NCBI GenBank assembly: GCA_903876715.1
Contig: CAIRBF010000165.1
Location: 1-33,794 of the forward strand
Direction: 5' to 3'
Length of the DNA stretch: 33,794 nucleotides
Source: an uncultured beta proteobacterium
GTDB lineage: Bacteria > Pseudomonadota > Gammaproteobacteria > Burkholderiales > Burkholderiaceae_C
The notes below the pieces were generated by a model. The model saw only the letters and a list, made by a program, of their open reading frames with translations, made no database searches and had not been told where the DNA came from. How positions within the stretch are numbered: position 1 is the first letter of the stretch; every line of letters begins with the position of its first letter. The position numbers and the translations under genes were made by a program. Below are positions 16,274 to 25,167 of this stretch, in pieces.

Positions 16274-18022
16274 ATGAGCCCGCAGGTCGAGCCCGGCACG
16301 CCGCCCGACGAGGGCGAGCACAGCACCGCAGCCGTCATCGCGCGCTTCCTGCAGGCGCAGGGGGTGGCGCGCGTCTTCACGCTGTGCGGCGGGCACATCA
16401 TGCCGATCCTGATGGCGGTCGCGCGCCAGGGGATCGGGGTCGTGGACGTGCGCGACGAGCGCGCGGCGGTCTACATGGCGCACGCGCATGCCGAACTCAG
16501 CGGCGAGCTCGGCGTGGCCCTCGTCACGGCGGGTCCGGGCGTGACGAACGCGATGACCGGCATCGCCAACGCGCACCTCTCCCGCGCGCCGGTGCTGGTG
16601 CTGTCGGGCACGCCGCCGCGGCCGCAGGACAACCGGGGCGCGCTGCAGGACCTGCCGCACACCGAGCTCGTGCGCCCGCTGACGCGCTACGCGCGCACCG
16701 TGCGCGACGCTGTACTGGTCCCCCAGGAGCTGGCCGAGGCCGCGGCGCGCGCCTGGGGCCACGGCGGCGACCCGGGCCCCGTCTACCTCGACTTCCCGAC
16801 CGACGTGCTGCGCGCCTGTGTGCCCCCGCCGATGCAACTGCCCGAGTGGTTCGCACCGCGCGCCCGGCCGCTGCTTCCACCGGACCCGGCGGCCGTGGCG
16901 CAGGCCGTCGACCTGCTGTGGTCGGCGCGCCGTCCTCTCGTGATCAGCGGCCGCGGGGCCCGCGGCGCCGGTCCGCAGCTGTCCGCGCTGCTCGAGCGCA
17001 CGGGAGCCGTGTACCTCGACACCGGCGAAAGCCGCGGCCTGCTGCCCGACACCCACCCTTCGGTCGTCGCCTCGATGCGCGCCCGTGCCCTGCGCGAGGC
17101 CGACCTCGTCGTCACCGTCGGCCGGCGGCTCGACTTCCAGCTCGCCTACGGCTCGCCCGCCGTCTTCGGCACCGCGCGCTTCCTGCGCATCGCCGACGCG
17201 CCGGGCGAGATCCGCGACAACCGCCGCGGCGCGGTCGAGCTGTTCGCACAGCCGGCAGCCGCGCTCGCCGCGATGGTGCATGCGGCCGGCGACCGCGCGT
17301 CCCAGGCTGACCCTGCGTGGACGCAGGCGCTGCGCCAGGGCCACCGCGAGCGCGCGGCACAGTTCCAGCGCACCCTGCAGGACGCCGCGCCGGACAGCGA
17401 CGGGCGCATGCACCCGAACCGGCTGCTCGCCGCGCTGCAGCGCCATCTGGCCGACGACGCCATCGTCATCGCCGACGGCGGCGACTTCCTCAGCTTCGCC
17501 CGCGTCGCGCTGGGGGGCGGCAGCTACCTGGACCCCGGCCCGCTGGGCTGCATCGGCATCGGCACGCCCTTCGGCGTGGCCGCGGCGCTGGCGCAGCCAC
17601 AGCGCCAGGTGGTCGTGGCCACGGGCGATGGCGCCTTCGGTTTCAACGCGATGGAGATCGACACCGCCGTGCGCCACCGCGCGCCGGTGCTGATCGTCGT
17701 GGCCAACAACGGCGCCTGGCAGATCGAGGTCAACGACCAGCAGGACCGCTACGGCGAGGTGGTGGGCACGCGGCTGCAGTTCGCCGACCACGCGGCCATG
17801 GCGCGCGCCTTCGGCATGCACGCCCAGCGCGTGGAGTCGGCAGACTCGCTGGACGACGCGATCGCCACCGCGCTGCAGCGCCTGCCGGCGCTGCTCGACG
17901 TGGTGGTGAGCACGCAGGCGCGCTCGTCCGACGGCCGCTCCGGCCTGGCGCGCGTGCCCGACCTGCAGGCCCTGGACGCCTGGGACGAGGCCGAGGCCGC
18001 CTGGCGGGCGGGTCGCCCGTGA
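16274..18022 (+). CDS. Thiamine diphosphate enzyme, 2-hydroxyacyl-CoA lyase-like
   Basis: This 582-residue protein has the three-domain layout of acetolactate synthase/oxalyl-CoA decarboxylase relatives. Glu62 in VDVRDERAAVYMAHA is the cofactor-activating glutamate; the ThDP/Mg site is GDGAFGFNAMEIDT (GDG at 451-453) with Asn478-Asn479 in ANNGAW. Both the GDGAFGFNAMEIDTAVRH segment and the mutase context resemble bacterial 2-hydroxyacyl-CoA lyases, which split a 2-hydroxyacyl-CoA into a carbonyl compound and formyl-CoA. With 2-hydroxyisobutyryl-CoA this would give acetone. Alternatives are an acetolactate-synthase-like or benzoylformate-decarboxylase-like enzyme. The start at 16274 follows the mutase stop by five bases. 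Confidence 0.72.
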   Translation: MSPQVEPGTPPDEGEHSTAAVIARFLQAQGVARVFTLCGGHIMPILMAVARQGIGVVDVRDERAAVYMAHAHAELSGELGVALVTAGPGVTNAMTGIANAHLSRAPVLVLSGTPPRPQDNRGALQDLPHTELVRPLTRYARTVRDAVLVPQELAEAAARAWGHGGDPGPVYLDFPTDVLRACVPPPMQLPEWFAPRARPLLPPDPAAVAQAVDLLWSARRPLVISGRGARGAGPQLSALLERTGAVYLDTGESRGLLPDTHPSVVASMRARALREADLVVTVGRRLDFQLAYGSPAVFGTARFLRIADAPGEIRDNRRGAVELFAQPAAALAAMVHAAGDRASQADPAWTQALRQGHRERAAQFQRTLQDAAPDSDGRMHPNRLLAALQRHLADDAIVIADGGDFLSFARVALGGGSYLDPGPLGCIGIGTPFGVAAALAQPQRQVVVATGDGAFGFNAMEIDTAVRHRAPVLIVVANNGAWQIEVNDQQDRYGEVVGTRLQFADHAAMARAFGMHAQRVESADSLDDAIATALQRLPALLDVVVSTQARSSDGRSGLARVPDLQALDAWDEAEAAWRAGRP

Positions 18023-18750
18023 ACCTCAAGACACGCACCGCTGCGCCGGCTGCCGGCCTGCCGCCGCAGCCGCTGGACCTGCCGTGGGTGGCTCCGCCGC
18101 TGCACGAACAGGTCTACGCCGCCATCCTCGAAGCCATCTGCGGCGGTGCGCTGCGCTCGGGCGAGCGCATCCACCAGGACGAGCTGGCGGCACGCCTGGG
18201 CGTGTCGCGTCAACCCGTGACCCAGGCCCTGACCGTGCTGCGCACACAGGACTTCGTGCAGGACAACGGCCGGCGCGGCCTGGTCGTCGCGCCCTTGCGC
18301 AGGAAGTTCTTCGAGTCGCTGTACCAGCTGCGCGAATCGCTGGACCCGATGGCAGCGCGCCTGGCGGCGCGTCAGCACGGTACGCTGTCGCCGGCGGAGG
18401 CCCACGCCCTGCTGGAACGCGGCCGCCAGGCGCTGGAACTCGGCGAGCTCGGCGCCCTCACCCGCGCCGACATGGACTTCCACATGTGGATCTATGCCGC
18501 CTCGGGCAACCCGCTGCTGGCCGAGACGCTGCGCCTGTACTGGCACCACTTGCGCCGCTCGATGGCGGCGGTGGTCGGACCGGCGCACGACCGTCGGCGT
18601 GTCTGGGACGAGCACGAGGCCATCTTGCAGGCCATCCTGGCAGGGAACGAGGCGCAAGCGGAGAGCCTGTCGCTGCGCCACATCCGGGACGCCGCGCTGC
18701 GCGTGTTGCAAAGCCTGCCGGAAACCGGCTTCGGACCGGACGCGGACTGA
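18019..18750 (+). CDS. GntR family transcriptional regulator (FCD domain)
   Basis: A 243-residue regulator with an N-terminal winged helix (LHEQVYAAILEAICGGALRSGERIHQDELAARLGVSRQPVTQAL, about residues 28-75) and a helical FCD ligand-binding domain with the metal-site pattern DMDFHMWIYAASGNPLL and a late H in LSLRHIRDAAL. FCD-type regulators usually respond to organic acids. The start is GTG at 18019, whose GTGA overlaps the lyase stop, so it is expressed with the catabolic genes and is a natural candidate for feedback control through the inverted repeat at 11655-11671. It converges on the ABC ATPase gene. Confidence 0.92.
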   Translation: MNLKTRTAAPAAGLPPQPLDLPWVAPPLHEQVYAAILEAICGGALRSGERIHQDELAARLGVSRQPVTQALTVLRTQDFVQDNGRRGLVVAPLRRKFFESLYQLRESLDPMAARLAARQHGTLSPAEAHALLERGRQALELGELGALTRADMDFHMWIYAASGNPLLAETLRLYWHHLRRSMAAVVGPAHDRRRVWDEHEAILQAILAGNEAQAESLSLRHIRDAALRVLQSLPETGFGPDAD

Positions 18751-18787
18751 CACGCCGACCGGGCACCCGGGCCGAGACATCGCGCCG

Positions 18788-19600
18788 TCAGGCGCGCCGC
18801 GCGTCCTGGGGCGCGAGTTCGGCCGGCCCGCGGCGGGCCTCCTCCTGGATCAGCGTCCAGACCTCGTCCTCGATCGCCTGGAAGCGGGTGTCGCGCTTGA
18901 GCGAGAGGCGGCGCGGGCGCTCGAGCCCGACCGGCAGGATCTGGCGCACGCGACCCGGCCGCGCCGTGAAGACGACGACACGGTCAGACAGGAAGATCGC
19001 CTCGTCGATCTGGTGCGTGATGAACAGCACGGTCTTGCGCGCCTTGAGCCAGATCTGCAGCAACTCCTCCTGCATCAGCTCGCGGGTCTGCGCGTCCAGG
19101 GCCGCGAAGGGCTCGTCCATGAGCAGGATCTGCGGGTCCATCACCAGCGCGCGCGCCAGGTTGACGCGCTGCTGCATGCCGCCGGAGAGTTCGTGCGGGT
19201 AGTGCTGCTCGAAACCCGACAGGCCCACCATGTCGATGAAGTGCCGGGCGCGCTCACGCGCCTGGCGTGCAGGCACCCGCTGGCATTCCAGACCGTAGAC
19301 CACATTGCCCATCACCGTGCGCCAAGGCAGCAGCGAGGCGTCCTGGAACACCATGGCGCGGTCCGGCCCCGGCGCGCTGACCTCGCGGCCGTCGACGGTG
19401 ATGGTGCCCGCGGTCGCCGGGATCAGCCCGTCGACCACCGACAGGAAGGTCGTCTTGCCGCAGCCCGAGGGGCCGACGATGGACAGGAACTCGCCTTCCA
19501 TCACCTGCAGGTCCACGTCCTGCAAGGCCGCCTGGCGGATCGTCGTGCGCGGTCGCAGGTAGTCCAGCCGGATGCCCCGGGCCTCGAGTTTGACCGTCAT
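18788..19600 (-). CDS. ABC transporter ATP-binding protein, taurine/nitrate/sulfonate type
   Basis: About 270 residues with Walker A GPSGCGKT at 43-50, Q-loop MVFQDASLLPW at 83-93, signature LSGGMQQ at 138-144 and Walker B ILLMDEP at 158-164, the pattern of SsuB/TauB/NrtD ATPases. The start at 19600 (MTVKLEARG) has GGAAGG six bases upstream and is preferred to an ATG fifteen bases further out. It is the last gene of a seven-gene operon beginning at 27013 and would drive import through the two permeases encoded just upstream. Confidence 0.93.
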   Translation of the reverse strand: MTVKLEARGIRLDYLRPRTTIRQAALQDVDLQVMEGEFLSIVGPSGCGKTTFLSVVDGLIPATAGTITVDGREVSAPGPDRAMVFQDASLLPWRTVMGNVVYGLECQRVPARQARERARHFIDMVGLSGFEQHYPHELSGGMQQRVNLARALVMDPQILLMDEPFAALDAQTRELMQEELLQIWLKARKTVLFITHQIDEAIFLSDRVVVFTARPGRVRQILPVGLERPRRLSLKRDTRFQAIEDEVWTLIQEEARRGPAELAPQDARRA

Positions 19601-19634
19601 GTCATGCCTTCCCAATGCGACCCGAGCCCGTGCC

Positions 19635-20468
19635 TCATCCTCCCGACGCCTGCGGGCGCCAGGACTCGAAGCGGCGCTCGAGCAGGTGGATCGCCGCGGT
19701 CAGCAGCAGCCCGACGGCAGCGATCACGAAGATGCCCACGAACACGCGGTCCGTCTGGAAGGCGGAGCCGGCGGCGTTGATCATGAAGCCGATGCCGGCG
19801 CTGGAGCCGTAGAGCTCGCCGACAACGACGCCCACCATGCCGCGGCCCACACCCAGGCGCAGGCCGGCCAGCAGGTAAGGCACCGAGGTGGGCAGCACGA
19901 TGTCGCGCACACGCTGCCACTCGGAAGATCCGAAGCTGCGCGCGACCCGCAGCAGCCGCGCGTCGACCGTCCTGGCCGCGGCGATGGCGCTCATCGTCAA
20001 GGGGATGAAGGTCACCATCGCGATGACCAGGACCTTGGTCGCCGTGCCGGTGCCGACCCAGATGATCAGCAGCGGGATGAACACCACCTGCGGCGTGGCG
20101 TTGTAGGCGGTCAGGAAGGGCTCGAGCGCATGCCCCAGGCGGCGGTACCAGCCCACGGCCAGCCCGAGTGGTATCCCCACGAGCAGCGCGATCGCCCCGC
20201 CCAGCCCGAAGGCCACACCACTGGCGGCCAGGTGCTCCCAGAGTTCGCCGCTGGCTGCCATCTGCAGCTGGCGCGTCCACACGCGGGACGGGGCGGAGAC
20301 GAAGATCGGTTTGACGCGCAGGGCCTGAGCCGAGTCGCCCAGGAGGGGCTGCGCGAGCGTGGCCCACCATCCGGCGGACAGCCCTTCCCAGAATACGAGG
20401 AAGCCGACGACGGCCAGCAGCCCCCACAGCAGCGGTTCGGCGCGGCGCCCCAAACCCGTCATCGCCAT
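19635..20468 (-). CDS. ABC transporter permease (SsuC/TauC type), copy 2
   Basis: A 277-residue inner-membrane protein with about six to seven hydrophobic segments and the permease EAA loop ARTVDARLLRVARSFGSSEWQRVRDIVLP. The ATG at 20468 shares one base with the stop of the upstream permease gene (TGATG). It ends RRFESWRPQASGG, nearly the same tail as the other permease (RRFDAWRPRASGGE), indicating an old gene duplication. Together they probably form a heterodimeric channel, unusual in this transporter class, which generally has one permease gene. Confidence 0.92.
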   Translation of the reverse strand: MAMTGLGRRAEPLLWGLLAVVGFLVFWEGLSAGWWATLAQPLLGDSAQALRVKPIFVSAPSRVWTRQLQMAASGELWEHLAASGVAFGLGGAIALLVGIPLGLAVGWYRRLGHALEPFLTAYNATPQVVFIPLLIIWVGTGTATKVLVIAMVTFIPLTMSAIAAARTVDARLLRVARSFGSSEWQRVRDIVLPTSVPYLLAGLRLGVGRGMVGVVVGELYGSSAGIGFMINAAGSAFQTDRVFVGIFVIAAVGLLLTAAIHLLERRFESWRPQASGG

Positions 20469-21274
20469 CACTCTCCGCCCGAGGCCCGGGGCCGCCAGGC
20501 ATCGAAGCGGCGCTCGATCCGGTCCAGCCCCTCGGTCGTCAGCAGCCCCGCCAGCACGACCAGCAGCACGCCCACGAGCATCTTGTCGGTCTGCAGCGAG
20601 TTGGCCGAGGTGGCGATGAAATAGCCGATGCCCGCCGTCGCCGCGTACAACTCGCCCACGATCACGCCCAGCAAGGCCCGGCCCGACCCGTACTTCATGC
20701 CGGAGAAGACGAAGGGCACGGTGCCCGGCAGCACGATGGTGGCGAAGATCCGCGGCTGGCTCGCGCCGAAGCTGCGCGCCACGCGCAGGAAGCGCTCCTC
20801 GCTGGTGCGCACGCCCGCGCAGGTGCTGATCAGGATGGGGATCACGGCGCCGAGGAAGACGACGATGATCTTGGACCAGATGCCGATGCCGAACCAGATG
20901 ATGATGACCGGCAGCAGCGTGATGCGCGGGATGGTGTTGAGCGTGTGGATGAAGGGGCTGAAGAACCAGTACAGCCGCCGGTACCACCCCACCGCGAGAC
21001 CGAAGGGCACGCCCACGGCGATGGCCATCAGGTAGCCGACCAGGAACTCGGTGGCGCTCACCAGCATGTCGGCGCGGAACTCGGCCGACGACAGCACCTC
21101 GACCGCGGCCAGCGCCACCATGCTGGGCGCGGAGATGAACTGCGGGTTGACCCAGGCCAGGCGGAACGCCACCTCCCACAGAAGTAGGAAGGCCAGCAAC
21201 GTGCCGCCGGCGTAGACCGCGCGTTCGTGCCGCTGCAAGAAGCCGGTATCGGTGCGCACCGAATGCCTCCTCAT
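20468..21274 (-). CDS. ABC transporter permease (SsuC/TauC type), copy 1
   Basis: A 268-residue inner-membrane protein with an N-terminal hydrophobic segment (AVYAGGTLLAFLLLWEVAF) and the EAA loop VRTSEERFLRVARSFGASQPRIFATIVLP. Similarity to the following gene extends along the whole length (VGVPFGLAVGWYRRLYWFFSPF versus VGIPLGLAVGWYRRLGHALEPF). It lies 12 bp after the hydantoinase A-like gene and overlaps the second permease gene by one base, so the transporter is co-expressed with the HyuA/HyuB-like enzyme. Confidence 0.92.
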   Translation of the reverse strand: MRRHSVRTDTGFLQRHERAVYAGGTLLAFLLLWEVAFRLAWVNPQFISAPSMVALAAVEVLSSAEFRADMLVSATEFLVGYLMAIAVGVPFGLAVGWYRRLYWFFSPFIHTLNTIPRITLLPVIIIWFGIGIWSKIIVVFLGAVIPILISTCAGVRTSEERFLRVARSFGASQPRIFATIVLPGTVPFVFSGMKYGSGRALLGVIVGELYAATAGIGYFIATSANSLQTDKMLVGVLLVVLAGLLTTEGLDRIERRFDAWRPRASGGE

Positions 21275-21286
21275 GTGGGGACTGGG

Positions 21287-23341
21287 CTACGGCGCCGAAT
21301 CCGTCGCCGGCAGGTCGATCTCGAGGTTCAGGAAGGTGTCGACCCGCGCCGCGTCACCCGGGTACAGCACCGTGGTGGACGTCGGCTCCTCGATGACGGC
21401 CGGCCCCTGGACCACCATCCCCGGCTCGAGCCGGGCACGCCGGTACACCGGGGTGTCCAGCGGATGGTCGGGGCCGAACCACACGGCTCGCCGGGCTTCC
21501 ACCGGCGCCGCGGCCGTGGCGGCCGGGAACTCGCGCAGGCGCGGCTTCGGGATGACCCCGAGCCCCACCACCTTGAAGGTGACGATCTCCAGCGGCTGAT
21601 CGCCGGCCATGTGCCCGTACCGGCGCAGGTGGGCGGCGTGGAAACGGGCGGCGATGTCGGCGCGCTCGGCCGCGGAGAAGCCCTGCACGGGCACCAGCAC
21701 CTCGTAGTTCTGGCCGGCGTAGCGCATGCCGGCGTGGCGCAGCAGGCGCAACTGCCCGGCTTGCACGTTCTCGCGCAGCAGGTCGGCCTCGACGCGCGCC
21801 TCGAGCTCGCGGTAGGTCGCATCGAGCTGCGCGGAGTCCACTTCGGCCAGGCGTGTCAGGCGCGTCACCGAGCGCTCCTGCTGGATGTCGGTCACGAGCA
21901 TGCCGTAGGCGCTGAAGGTGCCCGGATCGCGAGGCACGAGGAGGCGCCGCACGCCGAGGTCGGCAGCGATGCGGTTGGCCGTGGTCGGGCCCATGCCGCC
22001 GAACGGGATGAGCGTGAACTCGCGCGGGTCGAAGCCGCGCTCCACCGTGATCGTGCGCATGGCCGCCACCACATTGGCCGACAGCACGGTCAGGATGCCC
22101 CAGGCCGCCTCGGTGGCCGTCATGCCCAGCGGCGTGCCGACAGACTGCATCACGGCGGCCTGCGATCGGGCGCTGTCGATGGGCATCTTGCCGTCCAGCA
22201 GGACCTGCGGGTTGAGGTGGCCGAGCACGACCAGGGCGTCGGTGAGCGTGGCTTCGGTGCCGCCGCGCATGTAGCACGCCGGACCGGGCCAGGCGCCGGC
22301 GCTCTGGGGCCCGACCTTGAGCACGCCGCCGAGCTGGATCGACGCCAGGCTGCCGCCACCGGCGCCGATGGTGTCGATGTCCACCGCTTCGCTGCGCACC
22401 GGGTGGCGAGCCACCGTCAGTTCGGACTTCGTCAGGGGCCGCCCGGGAATCACCGCCATGTCGGTGCTGGTGCCGCCCACATCGAAGGACAGAAGGTTCT
22501 CGATGCCCTTGACGTCGCCGAGGTGGCGGCTGCCGATGACGCCGGCCACGGGGCCGGACATCATGGTCTGCACCGGCGTGGCGCCCAGCATGGCGGCGCT
22601 GGCCGCCCCGCCGTCGGACTTCATCATCAGGATGCGCGCCTGCGGGAAGTAGGACCGCGACAGGTCCTCCAGGTCCTGCAGGTAGCGGGCGGTGGGCGGC
22701 CCGATGTAGGCGTTGGCGACGGCCGAGGCCGTGCGTTCGTACTCGCGCCACTGCGGGTTGACGTCGCTCGACAGTGACACGTAGACCTGCGGCGCGAGCC
22801 GGCGGATCACGGCGGCGGCCTCCTGCTCATGGCGCGGATTCGCGTACGAGAACAGAAAGGACACGGCGATCGCATCGACCTGCTGCGCGAGCATCTGCCC
22901 GACCACCTGCTCGACGCTCCCTGCGTCCAGCGGGCGGACGACCTCGCCGCGGAAGTCCAGGCGCTCGTCTACCTCGAACACGCGGTCGCGCGTGAGCAGC
23001 ATCTTCGGCGCCGGCGCGTACAGGTTGAAGACGTCGGCGCCGCGCCACTGGCGGCCGATCTCGTAGACGTCGCGAAAGCCGCGCGTGGTCAGCAGACCCA
23101 CGCGCACGCCCTTGCCCTCCAGCATGGTGTTCAGCGCCGCCGTGGAGCCGTGCAGGATCAGCGCGACGGAGCCAGCCCCGAACTCGTCCCGGAAATCGCG
23201 CGCGATCTGGTCCATGACCTTCATCGGCTGCGCCGGGTTGGAGGAGTACTTGCGGATGGCGATGACCTCGCCCTGGTCCTCGTCGAACGCGGTCACGTCG
23301 GTGAAAGTGCCGCCGACGTCGATGCCGATGCGAAGCTTCAT
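21287..23341 (-). CDS. Hydantoinase A/oxoprolinase family protein
   Basis: This 684-residue protein starts MKLRIGIDVGGTFTDVTAF, the ATP-binding phosphate-1 motif of the ASKHA-like HyuA fold. Later motifs are LLTTRGFRDVYEIGRQWR, MMSGPVAGVIGSR, LLSFDVGGTSTDMAVI (phosphate-2-like) and FTLIPFGGMGPT. The family hydrolyses cyclic amides with ATP (5-oxoprolinase, N-methylhydantoinase) or carboxylates ketones (acetone and acetophenone carboxylases). The start at 23341 is fixed by ATGA overlap with the HyuB-like stop. The two subunits form one enzyme. The size and lack of a third small subunit favour a hydantoinase-type activity, but the substrate is unknown. Confidence 0.93.
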   Translation of the reverse strand: MKLRIGIDVGGTFTDVTAFDEDQGEVIAIRKYSSNPAQPMKVMDQIARDFRDEFGAGSVALILHGSTAALNTMLEGKGVRVGLLTTRGFRDVYEIGRQWRGADVFNLYAPAPKMLLTRDRVFEVDERLDFRGEVVRPLDAGSVEQVVGQMLAQQVDAIAVSFLFSYANPRHEQEAAAVIRRLAPQVYVSLSSDVNPQWREYERTASAVANAYIGPPTARYLQDLEDLSRSYFPQARILMMKSDGGAASAAMLGATPVQTMMSGPVAGVIGSRHLGDVKGIENLLSFDVGGTSTDMAVIPGRPLTKSELTVARHPVRSEAVDIDTIGAGGGSLASIQLGGVLKVGPQSAGAWPGPACYMRGGTEATLTDALVVLGHLNPQVLLDGKMPIDSARSQAAVMQSVGTPLGMTATEAAWGILTVLSANVVAAMRTITVERGFDPREFTLIPFGGMGPTTANRIAADLGVRRLLVPRDPGTFSAYGMLVTDIQQERSVTRLTRLAEVDSAQLDATYRELEARVEADLLRENVQAGQLRLLRHAGMRYAGQNYEVLVPVQGFSAAERADIAARFHAAHLRRYGHMAGDQPLEIVTFKVVGLGVIPKPRLREFPAATAAAPVEARRAVWFGPDHPLDTPVYRRARLEPGMVVQGPAVIEEPTSTTVLYPGDAARVDTFLNLEIDLPATDSAP

Positions 23342-25092
23342 GCCGCGACCTCCGCGCCCGCGCGCAACGCGGCCGTCGCCTGCGCATCGACCTCCAGCGT
23401 CAACGGGTCGAGGGCCACGCCGTACTCCGACCGCGCCGCCTCCAGGCTCACATAGCCGCAGACGACATCCTGGCGGACGCGCTCGGGGTCCCGCGTGAGG
23501 GGGTCGCCCCAGCCGCCGCCGCCGGCCAGCCGCCAGCTGATCACTTCGCCGGCCTGGACACGCAGCGCCGCGGTCTTCGAATGCAGCGCCCGCTCGTCCG
23601 CCTGCCCCGGGTTCAGGAGCGCGCCCCCGGGCCGCGCGGGCCGGGCCCCGAGCGCGCCTGGGGAGGCGTGCTTGAAGCGGTCGGTCCGCAGGTTGAAGAA
23701 CAGCTCGTTCTCCAGCACCCGCCAGTCGCGCCGCGTTCCCAGGCCGCCGCGGAAGCGGCCGGCGCCAGCGGAATCGGGCAGCAGCTCGTAGCGCTCGATG
23801 CGGATCGGGAACTCGGTCTCCATCGCCTCGACCGGCGTGTTCATCACGTTGATCACGAGCTCGTCCTGCGCGCTCACGCCGTCGTCGTGCGGGCGCGCCC
23901 CGCCGCCGCCGTTGTAGATCTCGTGGAAGGACGACCAGCGCCCGGTGCGCGGGTTGTGGCCCGAGCCGGTGAGGCCGCCGCTGGCAGCGCTGCCCGGCGC
24001 AGGGATGCGGCCCGGCGCCACCCGACCGAGGACACGACAGCACACAGAAGCCACCATCTGGCCGGCGCGCACGTACATGTTCACGGGCGCGGGGTAGCGC
24101 GGGTTGAGCAGGGAGCCTTCGGGCGGAAAGGTGATGTCGACGACCCGGCGCATCCCGTCGTTCACGGGCAGCTGCGAACCGAACGCCATCTTGACCCAGC
24201 ACTCCAGCACCGTGCGCGACACGCAGGGCCGCAGGTTCAGGGGACCGTGCGCCTGGCTGTCGCTGTCGAGGATGAAGTTCAGCTTGTCGCCCTTGATCTC
24301 GAGCGAACAGGTGATGCGCAGCGGGCGGTCGCGCGACGCGCCGTCGTCGTCAAGCCAATCCGTCTCCGGCCCGTACACGCCGTCAGGCAGCTTGGCGATC
24401 TCCTTGCGCAGCTCGGATTCGCAGATGTCCATCCAGCGGCTCCAGCAGGCCTGGACCTTGTCCACGCCGTGCTTGCGGAACAGGGCACTGAACTTCTGCA
24501 CCCCGTAGACATTGGTCTGGGCCTGTGCGTTCACGTCGCCCCAGGTCACGTCGGGCGTGCGCGTGTTCGCGAGGATGATCTCGTAGACGTCCTGGTTGAG
24601 CTCGCCGGCGATGAACAGGCGCACCGGCGGCAGCAGCAGCCCCTCCTGGAACACCTCGGTCGCGGCCGGGCTGTTCGTGCCAGGCACCATGCCGCCGAAA
24701 TCCGGCTTGTGCGCGGTATTGCCGATGTAGGCCGCCAACCGGCCTTCGAAGAACACCGGCGAGATCACCGTGACATCCGTGGCGTGGTTCTGGCAAGCCC
24801 GGTACGGGTGGTTGACGATGATCGCGTCGCCCGGCTGCAGCCTGCCGTGGAAGACGCGATGGACCTCGCGCACCTGCGCCGAGATCGGGCCGATGTGCAG
24901 AGGCTGCGGGATGCCCTGGGCCACGAGCCGCGCCTGCGGGTCGAAGATGCAGAAGGTGAAGTCCTGGCTCTCCTTGATGACGTTGGAGTAGCCCGTACGC
25001 ATCATGTTGACCGTCAGCTCCCGGGCGATCTGCTGGGTGGACTGGTAGATGACTTCCAGGTCGATGGCGTTCAAGGCGATGTCCGTCGGCAA
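23338..25092 (-). CDS. Hydantoinase B/oxoprolinase family protein
   Basis: This 584-residue partner of the HyuA-like subunit has the family landmarks LEVIYQSTQQIARELTVNMMRTGYSNVIKE, PGDAIIVNHPYRACQNHATDVTVISPVF, NTAHKPDFGGMVPG and the C-terminal GGAGRFRGGLGTRRDWRV and AGGGGWGDPLTRDPERV segments. The reading frame given starts at a TTG codon at 25092 without a clear ribosome binding site; another TTG six codons in (position 25074) would also retain the whole domain. The substrate-binding-protein gene lies 75 bp upstream. Coupling to a taurine/nitrate-type importer suggests that the imported compound, or a product of it, is the substrate. Confidence 0.92.
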   Translation of the reverse strand: MPTDIALNAIDLEVIYQSTQQIARELTVNMMRTGYSNVIKESQDFTFCIFDPQARLVAQGIPQPLHIGPISAQVREVHRVFHGRLQPGDAIIVNHPYRACQNHATDVTVISPVFFEGRLAAYIGNTAHKPDFGGMVPGTNSPAATEVFQEGLLLPPVRLFIAGELNQDVYEIILANTRTPDVTWGDVNAQAQTNVYGVQKFSALFRKHGVDKVQACWSRWMDICESELRKEIAKLPDGVYGPETDWLDDDGASRDRPLRITCSLEIKGDKLNFILDSDSQAHGPLNLRPCVSRTVLECWVKMAFGSQLPVNDGMRRVVDITFPPEGSLLNPRYPAPVNMYVRAGQMVASVCCRVLGRVAPGRIPAPGSAASGGLTGSGHNPRTGRWSSFHEIYNGGGGARPHDDGVSAQDELVINVMNTPVEAMETEFPIRIERYELLPDSAGAGRFRGGLGTRRDWRVLENELFFNLRTDRFKHASPGALGARPARPGGALLNPGQADERALHSKTAALRVQAGEVISWRLAGGGGWGDPLTRDPERVRQDVVCGYVSLEAARSEYGVALDPLTLEVDAQATAALRAGAEVAA

Positions 25093-25167
25093 AGGATGGG
25101 CAGGACGGCCGACCCCACAGGCGACATGGCGCCTGACGGGGAGGCTTCACACGTTCGGAGCCGGGGC

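Noticed and set aside
18751-18787. CCGGGCACCCGG hairpin as a terminator between converging operons
   Set aside because: The stem is short, the loop tight, and no T-tract follows on either strand.
21287-25092. HyuA/HyuB pair as an acetone carboxylase consuming acetone from the lyase
   Set aside because: No third small subunit is encoded, the subunits are shorter than acetone carboxylase chains, and the operon is controlled separately from the lyase operon. It stays possible but is not supported.
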